From the NCBI GenBank assembly GCA_030425645.1, contig JAUHZK010000001.1:1-64000 (forward strand): DNA of 64,000 nt. Reading direction: 5' to 3'. This stretch comes from Gammaproteobacteria bacterium. Its GTDB lineage: Bacteria > Pseudomonadota > Gammaproteobacteria > JAPPPA01. Of the stretch, positions 56,515 through 64,000 are shown in pieces. The translations under genes and the position numbers were made by a program. Positions within the stretch are counted from its first letter, which is position 1. The number at the start of each line of letters is the position of its first letter. The notes below the pieces were generated by a model. The model ran no database searches, was not told where the DNA came from, and worked only from the letters and a program-made list of their open reading frames with translations.

Positions 56515-57111
56515 ATGGTAGCAATCGATAACAAAGGCTGGCTAACAGGTGCTAAAAAACGCCCTAGTCCAAATTATGATGCCCGAGATAATAGTGCCTC
56601 AATTAGCCTCCTAGTTATCCACAACATCAGTTTGCCACCCGCCTCTTATGAGGGTGATGCGGTGGAGCGGTTTTTCCTCAATCAACTGGCCGCTAACGAA
56701 CACCCCTATTTCGAAAAAATAGAAGGCTTATGTGTGTCGGCACATCTGTTTATTCGCCGTAGTGGAGAATTGATACAGTTTGTATCACTAGAGGACAGAG
56801 CGTGGCATGCAGGACAATCTTGCTTTAACGGAGAAACAGCCTGTAACAACTATTCCATTGGTATAGAGCTAGAAGGGACAGATACTGAGGCCTACACTGA
56901 TCAGCAGTATCAACAACTATTACAGGTTACAGAAGCGATACATCAAACTTATCCAAGCATCACTATTGATCGCATTGTCGGCCACGAACATGTAGCACCC
57001 GGCAGAAAAACCGATCCCGGAGAAAGCTTTGATTGGAAGCGTTATTTAACGGCGCTGAATTTTAGTAACGAGCCAATATCTTTGCCTGTACCGCAGCAAC
57101 AAACAAAATAG
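56515..57111 (+). CDS. ampD: 1,6-anhydro-N-acetylmuramyl-L-alanine amidase AmpD
   Basis: A 198-residue cytoplasmic zinc amidase for cell-wall recycling. Zn ligands appear in LLVIHNISLPP and VGHEHVAPGRKTDPG, with HLFIRRSGELIQFV typical of AmpD. Loss of AmpD derepresses AmpC beta-lactamase in species with AmpR. It is followed 20 bases later by ampE. Confidence 0.93.
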   Translation: MVAIDNKGWLTGAKKRPSPNYDARDNSASISLLVIHNISLPPASYEGDAVERFFLNQLAANEHPYFEKIEGLCVSAHLFIRRSGELIQFVSLEDRAWHAGQSCFNGETACNNYSIGIELEGTDTEAYTDQQYQQLLQVTEAIHQTYPSITIDRIVGHEHVAPGRKTDPGESFDWKRYLTALNFSNEPISLPVPQQQTK

Positions 57112-57131
57112 AAAAACATTAGGAGAGGATA

Positions 57132-57932
57132 ATGATTTTATTAGCAATGGTCTTTGCCCTAATGCTAGACAGCTTAGTGCCACATGTAGATCAGTATCGA
57201 ATCAAAACTTGGCATTGGTTAGAGCACAATGCCTTACAACTGGTATCGCGAGGTTTTCCAGCGTCACCGTTAGTGCTTACGGCGCTGGTGATATTAACCA
57301 TGCCGCTACTGTTGTTACTAATACGGTGGTTGTTACCCGACGCTATTTTGCTGACGTTGGTTTTTGAAACGATTGTTTTGTGGTTTTCGCTAGGCCCGAG
57401 GTCGCTTTATCAAGAGCTACAGAGTCAGCAAGGGCACTTGACCTGCAGTAGCGTTTTACGCTGGCGTAACAAAGAGCAAAAAGAGTCGGAGCAGCAGCTT
57501 GTTAGCGAAGCGTTCTATCGACTGTTTTTACCGTTGTTTTGGTTTGTTATTGGTGGAGCCGTGCTGGCTTCCTTAGTGCGCTCACTGGTAATTTTTTGCG
57601 ATCAGCACGACACACTTAGAGAGACGGATGAACACGCTCTGATTAAGTTGATTAACTGGGTAATGTTATTGCCGGCCTGGGTATTGGCAGCGAGCTTCGG
57701 TTTAATGGGACGCCTGCATGAAACATGGAATTGCTGGCGCGAGCAACAACAGGCGGACCAAGACAATGTTGTGCATCGGCTATCGCAGTTTGAGCAAGGC
57801 TTAAGCTGTACAGCCAAAGCCGCCATTGGTGAAAACGTTGAACCGTCGGCGTTATTGGCGTTACTGAAACGCACCTTAGTGGCTTGGATAGCTTTGGTTG
57901 CGTTATTTACCTTGGGTGGCGTGCTTGCGTAA
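57132..57932 (+). CDS. ampE: AmpE-like membrane protein
   Basis: A 266-residue inner-membrane protein with several spans (MILLAMVFALMLDSLVP; LVLTALVILTMPLLLLLIRWLL) and LVFETIVLWFSLGPRSLYQE, near the CobD/AmpE fold. Assigned as AmpE from its position directly after ampD. Role in beta-lactamase signalling or as a transporter is unclear. Confidence 0.8.
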   Translation: MILLAMVFALMLDSLVPHVDQYRIKTWHWLEHNALQLVSRGFPASPLVLTALVILTMPLLLLLIRWLLPDAILLTLVFETIVLWFSLGPRSLYQELQSQQGHLTCSSVLRWRNKEQKESEQQLVSEAFYRLFLPLFWFVIGGAVLASLVRSLVIFCDQHDTLRETDEHALIKLINWVMLLPAWVLAASFGLMGRLHETWNCWREQQQADQDNVVHRLSQFEQGLSCTAKAAIGENVEPSALLALLKRTLVAWIALVALFTLGGVLA

Positions 57933-58734
57933 GCGCCGTGGCCTAGTAGCTGCGGCTTTGCTGTTGGCCAGTATGGTTAGCAGCAAAGTAACGGCGGCAG
58001 CGGCAGCGGAAACGGAACAGCTACCATTACAACGTATCGTTAGCCTGTCACCACATCTAACCGAAGCGGTTTATTGGTTAGGTGCAGGAGAAAGCTTAAA
58101 GGGGCGCGACCGTTTTAGTAACTTTCCAGAGGAAGCTGAAGCCGTAGCGGTCGTTGGTGATGCTTATAGCCTGAACATCGAAGCCTTACTAGCGTTACAA
58201 CCCGATCTTGTATTGTTATGGCAAGCGCCAGAGTCTTTGCAGCGGCAAATTCGTCAGTTTGGAATCCCCGTCTTTAACAGCCAGCCGCAAACGGTTGATG
58301 AAATAAGAGCAGAGTTAGTACAGCTGGCGGAACTGTTAGCCGTACGGCCAGCACAACAGTTCGCTAAGCTGGACCAGCATATTGCTAAGCTCAAAAATAA
58401 AGCTGCCAAGCAGCAACCACGAAAGGCTTTGTTGTTAGTGCAAAGCCAACCGCCGGTGGCGTTGGGTAACCAGGACGTCTTGGCAGCTAGTTTGCCCTAC
58501 TGTGGTTGGCAGAATGTTTTTCAACAGCCCCAGGCTGTTATTAATGTAAGCCCAGAGTTTTTACCAAGCGGCGACTATGATGCGGTGATTAGTTTTACTC
58601 AGCGGCAAAATGCTCACCTAAAGTCGGTGCCATATTTAAAACCGACGGCTGACCCCTTGCTCAGACCCGGTCCCCGCTTTGCGCCAGCGATGACACAGCT
58701 ATGCCAGCAACTAGCAGATGGAATTAAGCCTTAG
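57916..58734 (+). CDS. BtuF-like periplasmic cobalamin-binding protein
   Basis: About 272 residues. RIVSLSPHLTEAVYWLGAGESLKGR, FPEEAEAVAVVGDAYSLNIEALLALQPDLVL and SLPYCGWQNVF are characteristic of BtuF. The N-terminus RKRRGLVAAALLLASMVSSKVTA is a signal peptide. The start is uncertain: GTG at 57916, or TTG at 57898 or 57925; all overlap the end of ampE. No BtuC or BtuD neighbours. The next gene, convergent, makes adenosylcobalamin, so the two share a vitamin B12 theme. Confidence 0.8.
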   Translation: MACLRKRRGLVAAALLLASMVSSKVTAAAAAETEQLPLQRIVSLSPHLTEAVYWLGAGESLKGRDRFSNFPEEAEAVAVVGDAYSLNIEALLALQPDLVLLWQAPESLQRQIRQFGIPVFNSQPQTVDEIRAELVQLAELLAVRPAQQFAKLDQHIAKLKNKAAKQQPRKALLLVQSQPPVALGNQDVLAASLPYCGWQNVFQQPQAVINVSPEFLPSGDYDAVISFTQRQNAHLKSVPYLKPTADPLLRPGPRFAPAMTQLCQQLADGIKP

Positions 58735-59266
58735 CTGACGGCTGCCAGTAGGGCTCGGCCACCTCTGCTTTTAAATTGCAAAAACGAGCCGCAACAAAGG
58801 CCCAGTCCGAAAGCCGATTTACGAGCTTGATCGTTTCCGGGTTAAGCGCTTTTTCTTGATTTAAACCCACTAGCGCTCTTTCAAAAGAACGGATTTCACT
58901 ACGAAACATCTGCGTTCTTGCTGCGGCCTCGCTGCCGCCCGGCAAAATAAACTCTTCCAGTGGCGTTAGCTCGGTGTTCATCGCGTCAATCCAAGTTTCG
59001 CAGTTGGCCGCCATGCTTTCATTAATGGCGGTATAACCCTCTAGGGCGAGCTCACCACCAATATCAAACAACCAGTGCTGAATTTGTTTGGCTTGAGGTG
59101 AAAGCTCGGCTGGCATTTCTCTGCTTGCCCAACCTAATACCGAGTTACAGTGATCGGCGATACCCATGCAGCTAACCAGCAACTCAGACTTGGCGATTTT
59201 TTCACCGGTTGCTAAACGGGTAGTGCCAGAGTCGCCTTGGCGGGTATAGATTTTTGTTAAACGCAT
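58724..59266 (-). CDS. PduO-type ATP:cob(I)alamin adenosyltransferase
   Basis: About 180 residues from the ATG at 59266, where the family sequence starts (MRLTKIYTRQGDSGTTRLATG); an ATG four codons upstream is possible. Helical-bundle enzyme; LGWASRE, IQHWLFDIGGELA, FILPGGSEAA and RSEIRSFERALV are visible, the last differing a little from the usual CRRAER. Converts cobalamin to adenosylcobalamin. Ends convergent with the BtuF-like gene, overlapping 11 bases. Confidence 0.9.
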   Translation of the reverse strand: MRLTKIYTRQGDSGTTRLATGEKIAKSELLVSCMGIADHCNSVLGWASREMPAELSPQAKQIQHWLFDIGGELALEGYTAINESMAANCETWIDAMNTELTPLEEFILPGGSEAAARTQMFRSEIRSFERALVGLNQEKALNPETIKLVNRLSDWAFVAARFCNLKAEVAEPYWQPSAKA

Positions 59267-59361
59267 AATGAAAGCCATAGCAGCTAGGAATTTGAAGCAT
59301 CATAAGCGAGAGCCGAAGTTGGGTTTCACTTTCTTTAAAGATAAAATACCCTCGCAATAGC

Positions 59362-59390
59362 TTGACTTGCAGGGGCTAAATCCGTACCCT
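59362..59390 (+). promoter_or_regulatory. Promoter of rpmH
   Basis: TTGACT (59362-59367) and TACCCT (59385-59390) are 17 bases apart, giving a leader of about 100 bases before the rpmH ATG. Confidence 0.55.
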
Positions 59391-59495
59391 TGCGCGCCCG
59401 TCAGCCTTGAGACGAAAAAACTTTGTTTTCTTAAAGAAATAAAGTGGTTTTGGATCAAGATTTAGCTAGCACTATCTTAAAGAGTAGGCAGAGCA

Positions 59496-59630
59496 ATGAA
59501 GCGTACGTTTCAACCAAGTAATTTGCGTCGTGCACGCACCCATGGCTTCCGTGCCCGTATGCGTACGCTAGGTGGCCGCAAGGTCGTTAAAGCCCGTCGC
59601 GCTAAAGGCCGCGCACGTCTTACTGCATAA
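59496..59630 (+). CDS. rpmH: 50S ribosomal protein L34
   Basis: A 44-residue basic protein, too short for the usual ORF cut-off: [20 protein letters not shown], then [20 protein letters not shown]. It is the standard partner of rnpA near the replication origin. Confidence 0.97.
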   Translation: MKRTFQPSNLRRARTHGFRARMRTLGGRKVVKARRAKGRARLTA

Positions 59631-59654
59631 GACGTAGCACTTTATAGCCTCATA

Positions 59655-59679
59655 AAGCCCGCGCTAGCGGGCTTTTTGT
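59655..59679 (+). terminator. Terminator or attenuator between rpmH and rnpA
   Basis: AAGCCCGC-GCTA-GCGGGCTT (59655-59674) followed by T5. It lies before rnpA, so it probably limits read-through and sets the high L34 to RnpA ratio. Confidence 0.8.
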
Positions 59680-59697
59680 TTTCTAAGCCTAGCCACT

Positions 59698-60060
59698 GTG
59701 ACTATTCAATTCACACGCCAGCAGCGTTTATTAAGCCCGGCTCAATTTAGTCGGGTCTTTGCTGAGCAAGCAGTGCGCTCTGTCGACGGCAGCCTTACCT
59801 TACTAGCGGCACCCAATGATCTGGGTTATCCCCGCTTGGGCTTAGCAATTGCCAAAAAGCAATTACGCCTCGCGGTAGACCGGAATCGCTGCAAACGCGT
59901 GATCCGCGAAAGTTTCCGACACAATGCGGCTGAATTACCCGGCTTGGATATCGTGGTGCTTGCTCGTAGTGAGCTAGTACACACAGACAAACGTCAGCTG
60001 CATGATAAACTTGCGCGCCATTGGCGCCGGCTCAACAAACGTTGGCAGCAGGCGCAGTAG
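59698..60060 (+). CDS. rnpA: Ribonuclease P protein component
   Basis: A 120-residue protein binding the RNase P RNA. RLLSPAQFSRVFA and the RNRCKRVIRESFR core are typical. The start is GTG at 59698. It ends 42 bases before yidC; the yidD gene that often lies between is absent. Confidence 0.9.
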   Translation: MTIQFTRQQRLLSPAQFSRVFAEQAVRSVDGSLTLLAAPNDLGYPRLGLAIAKKQLRLAVDRNRCKRVIRESFRHNAAELPGLDIVVLARSELVHTDKRQLHDKLARHWRRLNKRWQQAQ

Positions 60061-60102
60061 ATATAGATCTAAATTACAACTTTTACCTAAAGACTTTTAC
60101 TC

Positions 60103-61827
60103 ATGGATAACTTGCGTTTTCCCTTAATAGCCGCTTTTTTAGTCACTAGTTTTTTGCTTTATCAAGCGTGGCAAGAAGACTATGCGGCAACACCGGTTGC
60201 AGACTACTCGGCCAGTGATTTGGAAAGCCCGTCGTCAACAGACGAACTATCTGTGCCGACCGCTACCAGCAGTAACAGTAATGAAACCCCAAGCGCTGAG
60301 GTGCCTGCAGCAACACAAGCAGAAGCGGCAGCTACAACTACGGCGGCGGAAACCACAGCAAGTGGTAAAAGTATTCGCGTAGAAACGGATTTGGTGATCG
60401 CTGAAGTATCAACTACCGGCGGTACTTTGCAGAGAATGTTGCTGAAGCAATACGCCAAAGATACTACCAAACCAGATGGTCCCCGCTATCAGCTACTGAA
60501 TAATCGCCTACCCTATTATTTTGTCGCACAGACTGGCTTGGTTTCCGCTACCGGTAACGCACCAAATCACCTAGAAACCTTTGTTGCCGAAAAGCAAAAC
60601 TATTTGCTTGCTGATGGTGAAGACAACTTAGAAGTGGTGTTGCATTGGCAAGGTGACAACGGCATCGCTGTTAAACGCGTATTGAGCTTTACCCGTGGCA
60701 GCTACGAAGTGGTTGTTCGTGATGAGGTTAGTAACCAAGGTGGAGCCGCTTGGACAGGTGCTCACTATAGTCAGCTACAGCGTAGCTCTGGCGCAGAAGG
60801 TAGCAGCGCGCCGTTTGTACAAACCTACAATGGCACGGCGATTTACCAAAAAGAACAAGAAGACAGTTACAAATATCGTAAATACGATTTTGAAGACTTA
60901 GACGAAGCCAATATTGAACAGCGCTTTAATGGCGGCTGGGTAGCCATGGTTCAGCACTATTTCTTTGGCGCCACCTTGCCAGCTGACGACGCTGCAAATA
61001 ACCGTTACTACTTGAAGTCAGCTAATAATGGCCGCTATTTAGCGGGCTTTGTTGGACCGAACCAAAACGTAGCCCCTGGTGAAAGCCGCACTTACAGTTC
61101 ACGCTTTTTCTTGGGACCAAAACTGCAAGAGCAGCTGGAAGCCGTCGCTCCAGGCTTAACGTATACCGTTGATTACGGAATTCTAACCGTGCTTTCAAAA
61201 CCTATGTTTTGGATCATGGGCAAAATGTATGGCTTCGTGAGCAATTGGGGGGTGGTTATTATTTTGATCACGCTGTTGATCAAACTTGGTTTCTACAAGC
61301 TTTCGGAAGCGCAATACCGTTCAATGGCGAAGATGCGTAAATTCGGTCCACGTATTAAGACCCTACGTGAGCGTTATGCCGACGATCGCCAAAAAATGAA
61401 CCAGGCGATGATGGATCTCTATAAGAAAGAGAAATTCAATCCGCTCGGTGGTTGTTTGCCGATGCTAGTGCAAATCCCGGTCTTTATTGCCCTTTACTGG
61501 GTGCTACTGGAATCGGTCGAGCTTCGTGGCGCTCCATTTGCATTGTGGATTCAGGATCTTTCGACCCAAGACCCGTATTACGTTCTACCGCTACTACTAG
61601 GCGCTGCGATGTTCTTCCAACAGCGCTTGTCTAACCAAAGTATGGCGATGGATCCGATGCAGGCCAAAATCATGCAATTCATGCCGATTATGTTCTGTGT
61701 CTTTTTTGCCTTCTTCCCGGCAGGTTTGGTGTTGTACTGGTTTATGAATACCGTGCTGGGCATGGCGCAACAGCTCTACATCACAAAGAAAGTAGACGCG
61801 GAAGACAAAGCCAAAGCAAAAGCTTAA
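60103..61827 (+). CDS. yidC: Membrane protein insertase YidC
   Basis: A 574-residue inner-membrane insertase. It has an N-terminal anchor (FPLIAAFLVTSFLLYQAW) and a long periplasmic P1 domain. C-terminal spans include MGKMYGFVSNWGVVIILITLLIK, FNPLGGCLPMLVQIPVFIALYW and FMPIMFCVFFAFFPAGLVLYWFMN. Inserts Sec-dependent and independent proteins. Confidence 0.97.
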   Translation: MDNLRFPLIAAFLVTSFLLYQAWQEDYAATPVADYSASDLESPSSTDELSVPTATSSNSNETPSAEVPAATQAEAAATTTAAETTASGKSIRVETDLVIAEVSTTGGTLQRMLLKQYAKDTTKPDGPRYQLLNNRLPYYFVAQTGLVSATGNAPNHLETFVAEKQNYLLADGEDNLEVVLHWQGDNGIAVKRVLSFTRGSYEVVVRDEVSNQGGAAWTGAHYSQLQRSSGAEGSSAPFVQTYNGTAIYQKEQEDSYKYRKYDFEDLDEANIEQRFNGGWVAMVQHYFFGATLPADDAANNRYYLKSANNGRYLAGFVGPNQNVAPGESRTYSSRFFLGPKLQEQLEAVAPGLTYTVDYGILTVLSKPMFWIMGKMYGFVSNWGVVIILITLLIKLGFYKLSEAQYRSMAKMRKFGPRIKTLRERYADDRQKMNQAMMDLYKKEKFNPLGGCLPMLVQIPVFIALYWVLLESVELRGAPFALWIQDLSTQDPYYVLPLLLGAAMFFQQRLSNQSMAMDPMQAKIMQFMPIMFCVFFAFFPAGLVLYWFMNTVLGMAQQLYITKKVDAEDKAKAKA

Positions 61828-61830
61828 AAC

Positions 61831-63174
61831 GTGGCGGCAGTAGATACGATCGCCGCTATTGCAACACCGCCGGGTCAAGGCGGTGTTGGCATTATTCGTA
61901 TCTCGGGGCCGCAGGTTCCGCAGATTATTGAGGCCTTGCTGGGCAAAGCCGCTAAACCGCGCTTTGCCCACTATGCTAACTTCAATAATGCTGATGCTGA
62001 GCTAATAGATCAGGGTTTGTTGATCTATTTCCCGGCCCCCCACTCATTTACTGGCGAACACGTGGTCGAGCTGCAGGGCCATGGCGGCCCAGTTGTTATG
62101 CGTCTGTTATTAGCTAGAGCCTGTGAACTAGGCGCTAGGCCGGCAAAGCCAGGCGAATTTTCAGAACGCGCCTTCCTTAACGACAAGCTCGATCTGGCAC
62201 AGGCAGAAGCGATTGCCGACTTAATTAGCTCTGGTTCCGAGCAAGCCGCCAAGGCGGCAATGCAGTCATTACAAGGAGCGTTTTCTAAACGGGTTCACCA
62301 CCTGGTAGAGCTAGTGACGCAGTTGCGAATGTATGTCGAAGCCGCCATCGATTTCCCAGATGAGGAAGACGTTGATTTTCTCGGTGACGGAGAAGTGCTG
62401 CGGCAACTATCCGAAATTCAGTTTTATTTTGAAACCACGTTAGATGCGGCTGAACAAGGCCGCTTGATGCAGGAAGGCATGACAGTGGTATTGGCTGGCC
62501 GCCCGAATGTTGGCAAATCCAGCTTGTTGAATGCATTAACCGGCGAAGAGACCGCAATTGTCACCGATATCGCCGGCACCACCCGAGATGTGCTGCGCGA
62601 GCAAATTAACTTAGATGGAATGCCGCTGCATATTGTCGATACCGCTGGTTTGCGTGAAGCAACAGACGTCGTTGAAGCGGAGGGTATTCGTCGAGCCCGA
62701 ACAGAAATTGAACGCGCTGACCGAGTGCTACTTCTTGTCGACAGCGAACAAGGTTTCGCAGAGCAAGAAACCCAGCTTCTCGATGCCTTGCCTAGCAATG
62801 TGCCGGTGACCCTCGTTAACAATAAAACAGACTTAGCCCCCCCTTTAGAGGTGAGCCATACGCGTATTAATCAGCGTTTAGATATCTCTGCCAAGCGGGG
62901 AAATGGTATTGCTGAGCTGCGGGAGCACCTGATCAGTAGCATGGGCTTTGAAGCTACGGCTGGTAGTTTTAGCGCGCGCCAGCGTCACCTCGATGCGCTT
63001 GATGAAGCTTGGCAATATGTTCAAGGCGCCAGCGAGCAATTGATGGCCGGAGCCGGTGAACTGGTGGCTGAAGAGCTTCGTCTGGCGCAACAAAGCCTTG
63101 GTGAAATTACTGGAAAAGTCACCGCTGATGACTTGCTAGGAAAAATCTTTTCAACGTTCTGCATAGGAAAGTAA
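61831..63174 (+). CDS. mnmE: tRNA modification GTPase MnmE
   Basis: A 447-residue GTPase making cmnm5 at wobble U34 with MnmG. G1 is [10 protein letters not shown]2/G3 DIAGTTRD and DTAGLRE, and the C-terminus ends CIGK as in the family. The start is GTG three bases after yidC. Confidence 0.97.
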   Translation: MAAVDTIAAIATPPGQGGVGIIRISGPQVPQIIEALLGKAAKPRFAHYANFNNADAELIDQGLLIYFPAPHSFTGEHVVELQGHGGPVVMRLLLARACELGARPAKPGEFSERAFLNDKLDLAQAEAIADLISSGSEQAAKAAMQSLQGAFSKRVHHLVELVTQLRMYVEAAIDFPDEEDVDFLGDGEVLRQLSEIQFYFETTLDAAEQGRLMQEGMTVVLAGRPNVGKSSLLNALTGEETAIVTDIAGTTRDVLREQINLDGMPLHIVDTAGLREATDVVEAEGIRRARTEIERADRVLLLVDSEQGFAEQETQLLDALPSNVPVTLVNNKTDLAPPLEVSHTRINQRLDISAKRGNGIAELREHLISSMGFEATAGSFSARQRHLDALDEAWQYVQGASEQLMAGAGELVAEELRLAQQSLGEITGKVTADDLLGKIFSTFCIGK

Positions 63175-63271
63175 ACAAAAAACAAAAAGCGTTAAAAAAT
63201 CATATTTGAATTAGGGTTCGGCCGCGTCAATACTCCAGCAATAACTAACGGATGTTATTAAGGGGTAAACA

Positions 63272-64000
63272 ATGACACCGATAAGAACCATCACCCGCTT
63301 GGGGGCGGCGTTTTTTGCAGTAACGGCTTTCAGTTCGCCGTCGTTTGCTTTCCAGGTCACGGAGGGCGACTTCAGTTTTAGACTGAATACTGATATTGGT
63401 GCCGGCGTAGTCGTTCGCACCGAAGAGCAGGACAAAGAGCTGATTGGCTTTGCTAATGGCGGTAGAGCATTTTCGGTTAACTCAGACGATGGCAATCAGA
63501 ACTTTGAACGAGGTGATCTAGGTGTTGCGGCGTTAAGGTTAGATAGCCGCTTCAACGTAGATTACAAAGGGTTGGCGTTAACTGGTCGGGTTTATGGTCG
63601 TTATGATCCGATCTACGATAGTGATACCCCTTTACAAGAAGGCCGCCCCGCTCTGTCGGAGGAAACCCAGGACAGACTAGGCTTAAGGGCAGACTTAGAA
63701 GAGCTTTATCTTAGTTACGACTTTGAAATTGGCGACCAAACGTTGAGTGCCGCTGTCGGCCGACAAGTTCTCAATTGGGGTGAAGTACTTACTATCCCGG
63801 GCGGCATAAACTTTGATGCATTTGATGTCGCTAGGCTTCGGGTTCCCGGTGCGTCTGTTTCAGAAGCAAAGCGTGCCAATGGGCTAGTTCGCCTAGGTCT
63901 CGATTTTACAGATAACGTAACGTTTGACTTCTTCTACCAGTACGAGTGGCAGGCAACACTGCCAGATGCCCAAGGTAGCTATTTCTCTACTAATGACTGG
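63272..64000 (+). CDS. DUF1302 family outer-membrane protein (partial, runs off right edge)
   Basis: First 243 codons from the ATG at 63272 with AGGGG as ribosome site. A signal peptide (LGAAFFAVTAFSSPSFA) is followed by DUF1302-like text: FQVTEGDFSFRLNTDIGAG, then AAVGRQVLNWGE and INFDAFDVARLRVPG. These are beta-barrel proteins often in steroid or lipid degradation clusters of marine bacteria. The stop lies outside the window. Confidence 0.85.
   Translation, partial: MTPIRTITRLGAAFFAVTAFSSPSFAFQVTEGDFSFRLNTDIGAGVVVRTEEQDKELIGFANGGRAFSVNSDDGNQNFERGDLGVAALRLDSRFNVDYKGLALTGRVYGRYDPIYDSDTPLQEGRPALSEETQDRLGLRADLEELYLSYDFEIGDQTLSAAVGRQVLNWGEVLTIPGGINFDAFDVARLRVPGASVSEAKRANGLVRLGLDFTDNVTFDFFYQYEWQATLPDAQGSYFSTNDW

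Overview
The window is a chromosomal segment of a gammaproteobacterium, probably a marine, mid-GC lineage related to Oceanospirillales, Cellvibrionales or Pseudomonadales. Evidence for this is the dnaA-dnaN-recF-gyrB block facing rpmH-rnpA-yidC-mnmE, the glnA-ntrB-ntrC cluster, tesB, ampD-ampE, dsbA, a YggX-type protein and a DUF1302 outer-membrane protein. The genus cannot be named from the sequence alone.

Region 1 (1-17,251) is an integrated genomic island that runs off the left edge. It starts with two nested IS3-family elements, which cut off the 5' part of a reverse transcriptase gene of which only the C-terminal part remains. Next is a leftward type I restriction-modification operon (XRE regulator, hsdM, hsdS, hsdR) with a putative DNA-binding protein and a Doc/Fic-type toxin gene between hsdS and hsdR. 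A divergent operon (small HTH/excisionase-like protein, tyrosine integrase, OB-fold plus HD protein) follows. Last is a leftward overlapping trio: a ParB-like protein, an 831-aa recombinase-fold protein with no tyrosine at the nucleophile position, and a 1033-aa tyrosine recombinase with an intact catalytic set. The island ends at what looks like the duplicated 3' half of a tRNA-Arg(CCG) gene (17,209-17,251), read as the right attachment site. The recombinase trio is the best candidate here for a poorly described system.

Region 2 (17,299-54,696) is core chromosome: central metabolism and envelope (pgi, galE, moaB, WecA/TagO-like transferase, tesB, prpB), translation (cysS, glyQS, trmB), Fe-S and redox (sufE, dsbA, yggX-type, mutY), thiamine (thiS, thiG), nitrogen control (ntrC, ntrB, glnA with a recognisable sigma-54 promoter and NtrC sites) and replication and topology genes (gyrB, recF, dnaN). 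Oddities include a DksA lacking three of the four zinc cysteines, a tandem QueD-like protein preceded by a 57-codon dihydroorotase-like remnant, and a TPR protein and an L,D-transpeptidase that share a C-terminal domain.

Region 3 (about 54,700-64,000) is the replication-origin neighbourhood. DnaA boxes lie on both sides of dnaA, and two parS-like sites lie inside recF. Genes to the left of dnaA run mostly leftward and genes to its right mostly rightward, as expected around a bidirectional origin. ampD, ampE, a BtuF-like gene and a PduO-type adenosyltransferase gene lie between dnaA and rpmH, and yidD is absent between rnpA and yidC. The window ends inside a DUF1302 gene.
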